Shown: one piece after another, positions 1 through 8,744 of the stretch | Position numbering within the stretch: position 1 is the stretch's first letter | Layout: every line of letters begins with the position of its first letter | NCBI GenBank assembly: GCA_021325555.1 | Contig: JAJPGY010000003.1 | Coordinates: forward strand, 45,992-109,991 | Length of the DNA stretch: 64,000 nucleotides | Direction: 5' to 3' | Source: Pseudomonadota bacterium | Lineage (GTDB): Bacteria > Cyanobacteriota > Vampirovibrionia > Obscuribacterales > Obscuribacteraceae | Notes under the pieces: model-generated | What the model was told of the DNA's origin: nothing | Seen by the model: only the letters and a program-made list of their open reading frames with translations | Databases searched by the model: none | Made by a program: the position numbers and the translations under genes

Positions 1-1485
1 CCTGTGGACCTTGAAAACCACCACCACCCGCTTGGACTCGTTGCCCTTGGGCGGGAACCAGGCCCGCTTGATCCGGCGCTGCAAATCGGCCATGTACGGG
101 CCGAAGTCGACGTCCGCCTGGGCGGCCACCGAAGGCCTGCCGTTGGGATTGGAGTTGGCGTCCGGGTTGCCGCGGATGCCCTCGCCGCCGCCACCGCCTG
201 CCGGGCGGGCCACGCTCGGGGCGACCGCGATTGCCGGCCCGCCGCCACCACCGCCGGCACGCCCGCCGGACACCCTGACCGGGGCAGGGGCCGCGGCCGG
301 ACCACCTCCCTCACCCCTGGTGCGCGAGCCGCCGCCGCCGCCGACCACCGGCACCGGCGTAGGCGAGGCCGAGGAGCCGGCACCGCCGCCGCCAACCGAA
401 ATGGGCGAAGGCGCCGCCGGGGCGAAGCTGGTGGCCGCGCCGCCGCCGGCGCGCGGCACCGGGGCAAAAGCGGAGCCGCCGGCATGGGCGATCGCCACCG
501 GGGATGGTGACGGCGAGGGGTTGGGCGAGGCGAAACGCGAGGGGTGCGCTGACGGCATCGGCGAGGGCGCGCCGGGGCGGGCCACCGGCGTCGGCGTCGG
601 CGATGGCGTCGGCGTCGGCGAAGGACGGGCCACCGGGGTCGGGCTGGGCACCGGCGACGGGTGCGCCACCGGCGTCGGGCTGGGATGCGGCGAGGGGGTC
701 GGGCTCGGGTGCGGGGCCGGCGTGGGCGTCGGCGCCGGCGCCGGATGGGCCACCGGCGTCGGCGTCGGGTGCGGCTGCGGCGTCGGGTGCGGCTGCGGGC
801 GGGCCGGGCTCGGCGTCTCACGCGAGGCCCTGGAGGGGGCCTTTGGCGCCGGCGACGGTGCCTCCACCGGCCGGTTCTCGTGCCTGCCGGCCGACTCCGA
901 GGCGTGCTCGGCCCTTCGTTGCGAGACGATCTTCTTGGTGGTCGGCGGCTGGTTCTGGATGAACTCGATGTCGGTGACCTGGGCAGGCGGCGGCGGCGGC
1001 ACTATGAAGAAGAAGGCGAGGATGAAGCAGGCGACCATGAGCGAGACGTGAAATATGTAGGAGCCGCTTGCCGCCTCGGGCATCTCGATCACGTATTCGG
1101 GATATATGTGCCGGCGCTGGACCATGGCCGCGTGATCGTAGGCGTCGCGGATCGCGTAGGCCGCGAAGGTGAGGATGAGCCCCAGGTAGATGATCGACAC
1201 CGGCGTGCCCAGGTGCGCCTGCTTCACAGTCTGCACGAGCACGATGTTCGGCTTCATGTTGTTGCTTATGCCGAAGTCGTAGAGCGCCTTGATGATCGGG
1301 TCGGTGAAAACCACCAGCGCCAGAAGCAAGAGGTTGATCGCGGTCACCGAAAGGAAAAGCAGACCCTTGCGCGTCTCCCCGTTGTAAATCTGCCCCCAGC
1401 CGGGAATGATCGATAAAAGCGCAGCCATGTTCGGATCACGTGGTGGCTGCTGCTGGGCGCCGGGTCGTAAAGATGTTGTCGTCAT
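1..1485 (-). CDS. TonB C-terminal-domain membrane protein with proline-rich linker (3' end cut by window)
   Basis: The gene reads from ATG at 1485 leftward and is still open at base 1, so 495 codons are visible. The N-terminus has the pattern AALLSIIPGWGQIYNGETRKG, like the TM2/DUF5683-type membrane entry motif, and then three hydrophobic segments (about residues 20-60, 95-112 and 145-163). A long Pro-rich linker follows (about residues 205-330, built of PTP, HPSP and PTPVARP units), then a Gly-rich stretch. The last visible part, YMADLQRRIKRAWFPPKG, is the start of a TonB C-terminal domain. It probably sits in the inner membrane and spans the periplasm. Genuine TonB has one N-terminal helix, so this is a TonB-C fusion of unknown partner rather than canonical TonB. 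Confidence 0.8.
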   Translation of the reverse strand, partial: MTTTSLRPGAQQQPPRDPNMAALLSIIPGWGQIYNGETRKGLLFLSVTAINLLLLALVVFTDPIIKALYDFGISNNMKPNIVLVQTVKQAHLGTPVSIIYLGLILTFAAYAIRDAYDHAAMVQRRHIYPEYVIEMPEAASGSYIFHVSLMVACFILAFFFIVPPPPPAQVTDIEFIQNQPPTTKKIVSQRRAEHASESAGRHENRPVEAPSPAPKAPSRASRETPSPARPQPHPTPQPHPTPTPVAHPAPAPTPTPAPHPSPTPSPHPSPTPVAHPSPVPSPTPVARPSPTPTPSPTPTPVARPGAPSPMPSAHPSRFASPNPSPSPSPVAIAHAGGSAFAPVPRAGGGAATSFAPAAPSPISVGGGGAGSSASPTPVPVVGGGGGSRTRGEGGGPAAAPAPVRVSGGRAGGGGGGPAIAVAPSVARPAGGGGGEGIRGNPDANSNPNGRPSVAAQADVDFGPYMADLQRRIKRAWFPPKGNESKRVVVVFKVHR

Positions 1486-1699
1486 TTATGCGCAGGATCT
1501 CAAAGTCCGCGTTTCATTCTAGCAAGCCGAGCTACCGCGTCGCATAACTGTTGTACCCACAGACAAGCCGGTTAATGCACGCTGTCCGTCCGGGCCCGCC
1601 GTCAGGAAACACTCTAGCGCCGATCGCGGGCTAAGCACACGCCATTCGCACTGGATGGCGCACCGGGTTTTGCCGGTAGGGCGCCCGGGCAGGACGGCG

Positions 1700-2683
1700 C
1701 TACATCGGCATGCGCAGGTCTTCGGCCAGCTCTATCTTCAGCTCGTCGCCCGGGCGGATGTCCACCCGCTTGCCCTTCTTGGCCAGAAGGATGATCACGC
1801 CCACGGCCAGACCGACGCCGGCGCCGATCACCGCGCCCGCCGGCCTGCCTATGCCCTTGGAGCTGCTGCTTGTGGAGGAGCTGCTGGAGGAGCTGGATTT
1901 GCCTATTCCGCCGGCCAGAAGACCGATGCCCAGACCCGCCGCCGTCGGCAGTGCCACCATGCCGGTGTCGATGGCCACATCCTTCATCCCCCGCCGGGCG
2001 TGGACGACGCCCCCGCGGGCCACGATGTTGGCCACGATCGGGATCTGCCGGTTGTCCGGGGTGGTGACCGTGTCGAACTTGAGGGCCACCGACCCGTTGC
2101 GCTCGAGGCGGCGCGGCGCGTTTATCTGGGCTATCCGCCCTTTGATCACCGACCCGGCCGGCACCACTATGCCGCCGTCGATGGTCAGATCCTCGGCCGT
2201 GCGGGCTGAGAACTCGTCGCCTTCCTGGCTGGTGTCGCTGTCCACGGCCGTGTCCATGATGATCGGGATCTTGGTGCCCGAGGGCACGACGCGAATGTAG
2301 CCCTGGAGAACCTTGTTCGCCACCCTGGTTGCATCGCCGGCGACCGCCGCCTCGCCACCGGCGGCCGCCGCGCCCTGGCTTTCGGCCGGGCCTGCGGCGG
2401 CGCTCTCGGGCGGCGGGCTGGCCGCCTGGCCTTCCGGGGTGGCGCCGGCTGCCGCCTCGGTGGCAGCCGGCGCCGCAGCAGGCGCGCCGGCTGCGGTGCC
2501 TGTCCCGGCTGGCGCCGGACTGCCGGTCTCGCCGCCCGCTGCCGAAGGCTGCTCAGCGGCGGCCGGCTCGGCCAGGCTGTAGATCTTGAAGTTGACGTCC
2601 GGCTGCGCCGCCGCCTGGGCCGCCAGGGATACCTGGGCGGCCAATAACAAGCTCATCAGCACCGGGAGCGCTCTAAGGGTCAT
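1700..2683 (-). CDS. secreted protein with TrbI/VirB10-like core, function unknown
   Basis: 327 residues. AGGAG lies 8 bases before the ATG. A signal peptide (TLRALPVLMSLLLAAQVSLA) is followed by an Ala/Pro/Glu-rich low-complexity stretch to about residue 130. The conserved core begins GTKIPIIMDTAVDSDTSQEGD and contains VVPAGSVIKGRIAQ, a pattern of beta strands like the periplasmic TrbI/VirB10 fold. A Ser-rich run (about residues 242-256) and a Gly-rich hydrophobic segment follow, ending VDIRPGDELKIELAEDL. The protein at 36058-37137 has the same core order (PVAVLTGLSSKTARPGD, IAPRGSLVAG, VVKPGDEFLAEF), so the two are paralogs. No conjugation genes are nearby, so a type IV secretion role is not supported. 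Confidence 0.75.
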   Translation of the reverse strand: MTLRALPVLMSLLLAAQVSLAAQAAAQPDVNFKIYSLAEPAAAEQPSAAGGETGSPAPAGTGTAAGAPAAAPAATEAAAGATPEGQAASPPPESAAAGPAESQGAAAAGGEAAVAGDATRVANKVLQGYIRVVPSGTKIPIIMDTAVDSDTSQEGDEFSARTAEDLTIDGGIVVPAGSVIKGRIAQINAPRRLERNGSVALKFDTVTTPDNRQIPIVANIVARGGVVHARRGMKDVAIDTGMVALPTAAGLGIGLLAGGIGKSSSSSSSSTSSSSKGIGRPAGAVIGAGVGLAVGVIILLAKKGKRVDIRPGDELKIELAEDLRMPM

Positions 2684-3145
2684 TATCAGTCTCCTGTTGG
2701 GCGGTCAGCCACCTGGCAACCGGTCAGTCTAGCATGGGCAGCCGGCCGGGCAAACTAGCCATATTTAAGAAAGGAGCGCAACCGGCGACAAATTTGAGGA
2801 ATAATCAACTTGGGGACCGTCGATGCCCGGGGGTAGCGCCATCTTGCCGTCATCTTTTACCTGCCAGACACATCGCCGCTCGACCCGACCGGACCAGGCC
2901 GGCAGCCCGGGCCGGGGAGAGGACGGACAGGAGGCGACGCGCGCCGCGAGACCGGCTGCCCGCATGCCGGTGGCAGCCAGGCAGCGGGCAACCGGCGGTG
3001 GCCTGGCCAACAGGGCGGGGCGCGGGTTTGCCGGATTAGAACCGGGGCGGCGCCTTGAGCGCCGGAGGGGGTCCGATCTTCCGTGCCGAGCGCGGTCTTT
3101 AGATTAATATACTCTAGAAACAGCTTCCCCGAAGAGGACCCGAAC
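2684..3145. other. divergent intergenic region, no supported gene
   Basis: 462 bases between two divergent genes. The left part (2755-2815) is AT-richer than its surroundings and probably holds promoter elements for the minus-strand gene. The short open frames in the GC-rich right part have no start signal and protein sequences typical of chance reading in GC-rich DNA (Arg/Pro/Ala-rich). The only clear signal is the TATACT element at 3108. Confidence 0.5.
3108..3113 (+). promoter_or_regulatory. -10 promoter element TATACT
   Basis: TATACT lies in an AT-rich island 33 bases before the GTG start at 3146. No good -35 hexamer is present at 16-18 bases. The same TATACT element recurs upstream of several plus-strand genes here (9573, 10818, 15187), which supports it as the housekeeping -10 of this genome. 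Confidence 0.5.
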
Positions 3146-4645
3146 GTGATCGACTGCCCAATATGTAACGTCCCCAACGAGGACATGGCACGCTTTTGCG
3201 CCGAATGCGGGCAACGGCTCACTCGCCCGGCGGCGCCGCCGGCCGCCGCACCATCGCCGCCGGCGGAGCCGCCTGCCAAGGCGCCGAAGCTCCACTCGCC
3301 GCTCCTGGGCGCGGAGATCATCGAGACCGCCCGCAGGGCCGAGCCGCCCCGCGGGCTGCGCTCGCCGCTTCTGGGCGAGACCGATCCGGGGATGCACCAG
3401 GAGCCGCCCGTGCCCGGTGCGGGAAGGAAAGCCCACCTGCACTCGCCGCTGCTCGAGGGCGACGAGGAGGAGGTTGTCGACCTGCCGCCGCGCCCGGCCG
3501 GCCGCGGCGGGCTCCGCTCGCCGCTCCTGAGCGGCGAGGCGCCGGAGGACTACGGCGGCGCCGGCAGGCCCGGCGGGCTGCGCTCGCCGCTTCTGGGCGG
3601 CGACGAGCCGGGGTTTGCCGAGCCGCGCCCCGGCCGGCACGGGCTGCGCTCGCCGCTCCTGGGCGGGGAGGAGGAGGAGGAGGAGTACGCCGAGCCGCCG
3701 CGCCCCGTCGGGCGCGGCAAGCTGCACTCGCCTATCCTGGGCGGCGCCGACTCCGTGCCCCTGGGCGGCGCCTACGGGGATTTCGAGGACGATGACGATC
3801 CCAATGTTTTGCGCTCGCCGCTGCTGGCCGCCAAGCTGCCGCTGCCGGACAAGCCGGCCAAACCGCCGGCGGAGCCCGAAAAGCCGCAGCGCCTGGCCGA
3901 CCAGGTACAAAAGAGCGTAGGCTCGGTTGCCCCCGGCTCCTACAGCAGCGCCGGCGCGGGCGGACAGCCGCCCGCCGCCGGCAGCGGCCCGGAGCCGGTG
4001 CCCGCCGCGGCGCCCCCGCGCAGGCTGGCGGCCGGCCCCGAATTGCCGGGCTCGCCCGCCCGCCATCCCGGCTTCGAGCCTGGCCAGCCTTCCCCGGCCG
4101 TTGATCCGGGGCCGGGCCCCGGCGCCCAGATGCCGGCTGCGCCCCCGCCGGCCGCCGGCAGCGGCTACCAGTTCGGGCTGCCCGGCCCGGCAGGCGGCGG
4201 GCCGGCAGGCTCGCCAGCCGCCGCCTTCGGCTCGCCCGCCTCCCCGCCGGCGGCCAGCCCGGCGCCCGCCCCGCCGCCGCCGGTCGACCTGTCGGGGTTG
4301 CGGGGTCTGAGCGCGCCGCAGCCCGACGGGGAGCCGGGGTTGAGGAAGCGGCGTTTCAAGCTGCTCGAGGAGACCGAGCCGGCAGAACCGGCCCCGCGAG
4401 CCGGTTTCAGCGCCGGCGGGCGATCGGCCGAGCCGGCACGGCCGGCGCAGCCAGCGCTGCCCGGATCTGTGAAACTGCTGGTGGTGCCGCTGGTGCTGGC
4501 GGCAATTGTGAAATTTCTCACCATGCAGGAGTTCGTCAAAGCCAACCAGCCGTTCATGCCGATAATCGCCGACCAGGCCGGTCAGCTCGTCGTCATCGTC
4601 TGCCTGATCGTCATCTGCCTGGCCGCCGGCGGCTCCCGCCGCTGA
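3146..4645 (+). CDS. zinc-ribbon membrane protein with eight L[HR]SPLL repeats
   Basis: I start the gene at GTG 3146, which has GAAGAGG 7 bases upstream and places the zinc ribbon at the N-terminus (IDCPICNVPNEDMARFCAECG, two CxxC pairs). An earlier in-frame ATG at 3083 lies upstream of the -10 element and has no ribosome binding site. Residues about 45-235 carry eight copies of L[HR]SP[LI]L, usually followed by GGE/GGD and spaced about 20-30 residues apart in acidic, Pro-rich sequence. A Pro/Ala/Gly-rich linker fills about 250-430. The end has two hydrophobic segments (KLLVVPLVLAAIVKFL and LVVIVCLIVICLA), so the repeat region is probably cytoplasmic on a C-terminal anchor. I do not know this family. 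The repeats look like docking or phosphorylation sites (S-P), which is inference. Confidence 0.8.
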   Translation: MIDCPICNVPNEDMARFCAECGQRLTRPAAPPAAAPSPPAEPPAKAPKLHSPLLGAEIIETARRAEPPRGLRSPLLGETDPGMHQEPPVPGAGRKAHLHSPLLEGDEEEVVDLPPRPAGRGGLRSPLLSGEAPEDYGGAGRPGGLRSPLLGGDEPGFAEPRPGRHGLRSPLLGGEEEEEEYAEPPRPVGRGKLHSPILGGADSVPLGGAYGDFEDDDDPNVLRSPLLAAKLPLPDKPAKPPAEPEKPQRLADQVQKSVGSVAPGSYSSAGAGGQPPAAGSGPEPVPAAAPPRRLAAGPELPGSPARHPGFEPGQPSPAVDPGPGPGAQMPAAPPPAAGSGYQFGLPGPAGGGPAGSPAAAFGSPASPPAASPAPAPPPPVDLSGLRGLSAPQPDGEPGLRKRRFKLLEETEPAEPAPRAGFSAGGRSAEPARPAQPALPGSVKLLVVPLVLAAIVKFLTMQEFVKANQPFMPIIADQAGQLVVIVCLIVICLAAGGSRR

Positions 4646-4707
4646 CGGACCGCCGGGCGGTTGACCGGCATAAAAAAACCGTCAGTTTCCAAGGGGCGAC
4701 GCTGTGC

Positions 4708-4713
4708 TATAGT
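4708..4713 (+). promoter_or_regulatory. -10 promoter element TATAGT
   Basis: TATAGT at 4708 lies about 90 bases before the start at 4802, just after a run of seven A at 4672. No strong -35 element is visible. It is the best candidate promoter for the coiled-coil gene and probably the downstream sppA group. Confidence 0.35.
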
Positions 4714-4801
4714 GACCGTGCCACAGCGCTGGCCTGGTCGCGCATTGTGGCCGCTGCCCGCGATCGGTCGTCCTCTTTAGCTTCGGAAAGGCGAGAACTT
4801 G

Positions 4802-6031
4802 ATGAATTGCCGGAAAGTTGCCGCTCAGGATAAGGGTAGCACGGTCGCCATTCTGGCCCTGGCCATGGTCTTCGCCTCGTCACAGACGGGGGCGCAGGCG
4901 GCGTTCGCCAAGCGGCCCTCGTTCATGATGCCGACCTACAACAAGCTCGTGGAGGGAGCCGGTCCGGAGACCAACGACGTCTCGGCGAGGGCGGAGAAGC
5001 CCGCCACTACGGGCGGTGCAAGCTCGTCCGACCTGCTGGCGCCGGTCACCCTGGATGCCGGCGCGCAGCAAGCCACCACGGCCGGTGCCGAGCCTGCGAA
5101 GTCCGACGGCGGCGCGCCGCTCTTGAAGTCCACGGTCACCATAAACGGTTTCGCGCCCAAGGGCCCGGTCGATCCGGCAAGCAAGAGCTTGTTCACCGCG
5201 CCCTCGGGGATCGCGGACCGCCTGGGGGAGAATCTCAAGAAGGCCAAACAGGTCAATGTGATGCCGCTGCCGCTTCTGGTTTCCCCGGATGAGGAGGAAA
5301 AAAAGCTCGAGACCATCGCCGACGCCGAGAAGACCGAACTCGCGGACCTCTGGGAATCAACGCTGGCCAGGTCGCCGGACATCCAGTTCGTGGTGCAGAA
5401 GTTGATGCCCAGCTCCAGCCCCGGGCACGCCTCGACGATCATGATGCGCATGCTGAGCAGCGCCGTCTTCGGCGCCATGGGCGCCGTCAACATGATAAGC
5501 CCCAACCCGGGCATGTACGCGGCCAACAACATGGGCGCCAGCATGATCATGAACGTCCTGCAGATGCAGGAGAACAAGACGGCGGCCAAGGCCAAGCTCA
5601 GCCAGACCGAGGCGATCATGCTCTACAACATGGTGCGCGGCACCGCCGACCGCCTGGTGGAGAACTTCCGCAACTACAAAAAGACGGTGACCACCCTCAA
5701 CCGAGCCACCACCGACCTGCAGGACATGCAGGGGATGGTCGCCGAGGCGCGCGCCGGGCAGGACACGTCCAAACAGCTGGAGATGGAGTACACGCTGCGC
5801 AAGCAGCAGCGGGACGTCGATGCCATCCAGGAAGACCTGCGCCGTTACCGGCAGAGCATGGTCGACCTGGCCGGACCGGACGCGGTGGCCAAGCTTGACA
5901 AGCAGATCGAGGAAGAGCAGAACAAGATCATGCAGGCAACGCCAGCCGGCACCCCCAATCCGAACCCGAGCCAGTCCACAGGCGACGCGCCGGCCGGACA
6001 GCAGACCGCATCCACCGGCAACCAGGGCTGA
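4802..6031 (+). CDS. secreted coiled-coil protein of unknown function
   Basis: 409 residues from ATG 4802 (a TTG at 4799 is an in-frame alternative). GGAAAGG lies about 10 bases upstream. A signal peptide (residues 1 to about 33, ending GAQA) precedes low-complexity Ala/Ser/Glu sequence. Residues about 205-250 are Met/Asn/Gly-rich and hydrophobic (FGAMGAVNMISPNPGMYAAN). Residues about 260-375 form long helices (NYKKTVTTLNRATTDLQDMQ, LRKQQRDVDAIQEDLRRYRQ), resembling one helical half of an outer-membrane efflux protein of the TolC type but far too short for the whole. The tail is Pro/Gln-rich. I would treat it as a periplasmic or envelope protein. The gap to the following sppA gene is only about 60 bases. 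Confidence 0.7.
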   Translation: MNCRKVAAQDKGSTVAILALAMVFASSQTGAQAAFAKRPSFMMPTYNKLVEGAGPETNDVSARAEKPATTGGASSSDLLAPVTLDAGAQQATTAGAEPAKSDGGAPLLKSTVTINGFAPKGPVDPASKSLFTAPSGIADRLGENLKKAKQVNVMPLPLLVSPDEEEKKLETIADAEKTELADLWESTLARSPDIQFVVQKLMPSSSPGHASTIMMRMLSSAVFGAMGAVNMISPNPGMYAANNMGASMIMNVLQMQENKTAAKAKLSQTEAIMLYNMVRGTADRLVENFRNYKKTVTTLNRATTDLQDMQGMVAEARAGQDTSKQLEMEYTLRKQQRDVDAIQEDLRRYRQSMVDLAGPDAVAKLDKQIEEEQNKIMQATPAGTPNPNPSQSTGDAPAGQQTASTGNQG

Positions 6032-6093
6032 AGACGGCTAGAATATGCCTGGCGCGGTCCTGAGCTGGGGACCGGCAATCTCAGCGGGGTAAA

Positions 6094-7092
6094 TTGGCCG
6101 TGGTTCTGACCCTGAAACAGCGCATCGCCGCCTGGGCGATCCTTGCCGTCTGCCTGCTCTCGGTTCCCCTGACCATGCTCGTGCACCGGCAGGCGCCGGC
6201 CGAGACGGCCGAGGAGGGCGACGGGCTTGAAAGCCTCCTCCACGGTCCCAAAAAGGATCGCCTGCTGGTGGTCAGGCTCTCGGGCATGATCGCCGACCGC
6301 GAGACCAACCCGCTTTTGTCCTCGCTGGGCACGGCCGCCGCCGCCGGCCGGGAGCTGAAGAAGGCGCTTGCGGACACTCACGTGAGGGCTGTCCTCCTGC
6401 GCATAAACTCGCCGGGCGGAACCGTGGCCACCAGCCAGGAGCTGGCCGAGGCGGTCGAGGCCTTGAGGCGGGCCGGCAAGCCGGTGGTGGCCTCGCTGGG
6501 CGACGTGGCCGCCTCGGGCGGCTACTATGTGGCAGCTGCCTGCGACCAGATCGTCGCCGACCAGGGGACGGTGACCGGGTCGATAGGCGTGATCATGAAC
6601 ATGATCAACCTCTCCGGCATCGAGTCCAGGCTGGGCATCGAGCCTGAGGTTGTCAAATCAGGGCAGTTCAAGGACATAGGCTCCCCCCACCGGGCGCCGA
6701 CCCCGGAGGAGCGGGCGGTCCTGCAGTCGATCATCATGGACTCCTACAGCCAGTTCGTCTCGGCCGTGGCCGAAGGCCGGCACATGAAGGAGGCGGCCGT
6801 GCGCAAGCTGGCCGACGGGCGCCCGTATTCCGGGCGGCAGGCGCTGGCGCTCGGGCTGGTCGACAGGCTGGGCAGCTACGAGGACGCCATCGCGCTGACC
6901 CAGCAGCTGGCCCGGGCGCGTTACCACCTCACCGGCAAGCTGCCGGTAGACGAGGGGCGCCGGACCGGCTTTTTCAGCGCGCTCCTGGAGTCCGCCTCCG
7001 GGCGCGTGCCGGCCGCCGGGCTGCTCGAGCCGCTCCTGCCCGAGTCCATGTCCGGCAACTTCGCCCGGCAACCGCTGTGGGTGATGCAGTGA
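6094..7092 (+). CDS. sppA: signal peptide peptidase SppA (S49 family)
   Basis: About 332 residues, matching the short SppA form that has one protease domain. An N-terminal membrane anchor spans residues 11-29. S49 hallmarks are visible: LRINSPGG (102-109), AASGGYYVA (139-147), the nucleophile Ser163 in GTVTGSIGV and the general-base Lys193 in SGQFKDIGS. The family forms membrane-bound oligomers that cut up leftover signal peptides and also membrane stress substrates. The start is TTG 6094 or GTG 6100; a GGGG run lies 5-10 bases upstream of these. The stop codon overlaps the start of the next gene (TGATG), so the two are translationally coupled. Confidence 0.92.
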   Translation: MAVVLTLKQRIAAWAILAVCLLSVPLTMLVHRQAPAETAEEGDGLESLLHGPKKDRLLVVRLSGMIADRETNPLLSSLGTAAAAGRELKKALADTHVRAVLLRINSPGGTVATSQELAEAVEALRRAGKPVVASLGDVAASGGYYVAAACDQIVADQGTVTGSIGVIMNMINLSGIESRLGIEPEVVKSGQFKDIGSPHRAPTPEERAVLQSIIMDSYSQFVSAVAEGRHMKEAAVRKLADGRPYSGRQALALGLVDRLGSYEDAIALTQQLARARYHLTGKLPVDEGRRTGFFSALLESASGRVPAAGLLEPLLPESMSGNFARQPLWVMQ

Positions 7093-7685
7093 TGGCCGCC
7101 GGGGTGCGGCAGCCGGCGGGCGCCTGGATCGATATCTTCTTTTCCCTGCTTGTCGCGCCCCAGGCGACGCTGAGGCGGCTGGCGGCCGAGGCCGCTCAGG
7201 GCTGGCGAGGGCTTGCCGGGGCGCTGGCGGCCGTGGTGGCGGCCTCGGTGGTCGACGGGCTCGTCTCGGCCGGCACGCGCTTCCACTGGTCGCTGCCTTT
7301 CCTGGTCGCCTTCGGGGTCGTCGGCGGGCTTGCCGGCTGGCTGCTGATCGCCGGCACGATCGCGCTGCCGGCCGCCGCCTTCGGGGCCGAGCGCCGCAAG
7401 ATCCGGGCGTCCTTCGTGACCAGCGGCTGGGCGCTTCTGCCCTGGATCTTCATGGCCCCGCTTTTCGCCTATCGGGCGGCCATCGGCCCGGCCGCGATAC
7501 CGCTTTCGCTGGTCCCCTTTGTCTGGGTGGTCTGCCTGGAATGGATAGCCATACAGGAGGCCTACGAGCTTTCCGGCTGGCAGACGCTCTTCCTTTTCAT
7601 CTTCCTGCCCCAGGCCGTGCTCGTCTCGGCAATCTGGTGGGCGGCCCAGGTAATCGGCTGCGGCATAAACCTGCTGGCAGGTTGA
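7092..7685 (+). CDS. Yip1-family multi-pass membrane protein
   Basis: 197 residues with five hydrophobic segments and the opening pattern of Yip1-domain proteins (WIDIFFSLLVAPQATLRRLA, where a helix precedes the first membrane span). The ATG at 7092 shares its first base with the sppA stop, so it is coupled to sppA. The gene ends 4 bases before miaA. Bacterial Yip1-domain proteins have no firm function; a membrane role is all that the sequence supports. Confidence 0.7.
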   Translation: MAAGVRQPAGAWIDIFFSLLVAPQATLRRLAAEAAQGWRGLAGALAAVVAASVVDGLVSAGTRFHWSLPFLVAFGVVGGLAGWLLIAGTIALPAAAFGAERRKIRASFVTSGWALLPWIFMAPLFAYRAAIGPAAIPLSLVPFVWVVCLEWIAIQEAYELSGWQTLFLFIFLPQAVLVSAIWWAAQVIGCGINLLAG

Positions 7686-7689
7686 GATC

Positions 7690-8661
7690 ATGGCGGCGGG
7701 TGAACCGGTCAGCACAAGCGGGCAGGCGGCCAGGATCTCCGTGGTCGCCCTGGTCGGCCCCACCTGCACCGGCAAGACCGCCCTTGCCTGCCGGCTGGCC
7801 GAGGCCCTGGGCGGGGAGATTGTGGCCTGCGATTCCCGGACAATCTACCGGCACATGGACATCGGGACCGCCAAGCCGTCGCCCGCGGAACAGGCCGGCA
7901 TCCGCCACCACATGCTGGATCTGGCGGACCCGGACGAGACCTACACGGTAGCCCAGTACAGCGAGCAGGCCGCCCGGGCGATCGCCGGCGCAGCCGGGCG
8001 CGGCCGGCTGCCGATTGTGGTCGGCGGCACCGGCTTTTATGCCCGGGCCCTGCTCCAGGGGCTGGACATCCCGCCGGTGCCGCCGGATGACGAGCTGCGC
8101 GCCGCGCTCAACCGGCTGGCCGAATCCGACGGCAACCCGGCCCTCCACGCCAGGCTGGCCGCCATCGACCCGCTGGCCGCTTCCCGGATCGCCCCCAACG
8201 ATCGCTTCCGGGTGATCCGGGCCCTGGAGGTCTCCACGGTCACCGGCCGGCCGTTCTCGCAGTGGCAGCGCCGGGTCGAGCCGCCCTATCGCACGGTCTG
8301 GCTCGGGCTTACCTACGGCAACCGGATCTCCTTGAACCAGGCGATCGCCGCCCGCTTCCGGCAGCAGATGGCCGACGGGCTGCTGGCCGAGGTGTCCGCC
8401 CTCCTGGAGCGCTACGGGCCTTGCCGGGCGATCATGAACACGGTCAATTACAAGGAGCTGGTGCCGTACCTTGCCGGGCAGGAGGATCTGTCTTACGCGG
8501 AATCGCAGTGCCTCCGCCACACCTGCCAGCTGGCCCGCCGCCAGCTCATCTGGTTCCGGGCCAACCCGGCCATTAACTGGCTGGCCTGCGACGAGCTCAC
8601 CGCCGGTGATATCAAAGAGCGCGCCCTGACCATAATCTCCGGGCAGATAAGCGGGCTTTGA
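7690..8661 (+). CDS. miaA: tRNA dimethylallyltransferase MiaA
   Basis: 323 residues, the usual length. The P-loop is GPTCTGKTAL (residues 18-27). CDSRTIYRHMDIGTAKP is the DSxQxYxxxxIGTAKP family signature, and GGTGFYARALLQGL and NDRFRVIRALEV follow in the correct order. The enzyme adds a dimethylallyl group from DMAPP to A37 of tRNAs that read UNN codons. The following A37 targets include the tRNA-Ser(TGA) found at 21858. It is the third gene of the sppA-Yip1-miaA run, with only 4 bases between genes. Confidence 0.96.
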   Translation: MAAGEPVSTSGQAARISVVALVGPTCTGKTALACRLAEALGGEIVACDSRTIYRHMDIGTAKPSPAEQAGIRHHMLDLADPDETYTVAQYSEQAARAIAGAAGRGRLPIVVGGTGFYARALLQGLDIPPVPPDDELRAALNRLAESDGNPALHARLAAIDPLAASRIAPNDRFRVIRALEVSTVTGRPFSQWQRRVEPPYRTVWLGLTYGNRISLNQAIAARFRQQMADGLLAEVSALLERYGPCRAIMNTVNYKELVPYLAGQEDLSYAESQCLRHTCQLARRQLIWFRANPAINWLACDELTAGDIKERALTIISGQISGL

Positions 8662-8744
8662 CGGCAGCCCGCCCGCCGGCCGGAAATTGATTCGTTTCTT
8701 AAAACAACCGACGTTGGTGGCGCGCGCGGTGGAACAATGATGTC

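Noticed and set aside
11..1051. 346-codon plus-strand open frame, Gly/Val-rich
   Set aside because: It is the antisense of the proline-rich linker of the TonB-C gene; the minus strand has membrane helices and a TonB-C motif in one frame.
2823..3107. Small gene in the divergent gap
   Set aside because: Arg/Pro/Gly-rich translation, no ribosome binding site, and three overlapping frames of the same kind in this GC-rich stretch.
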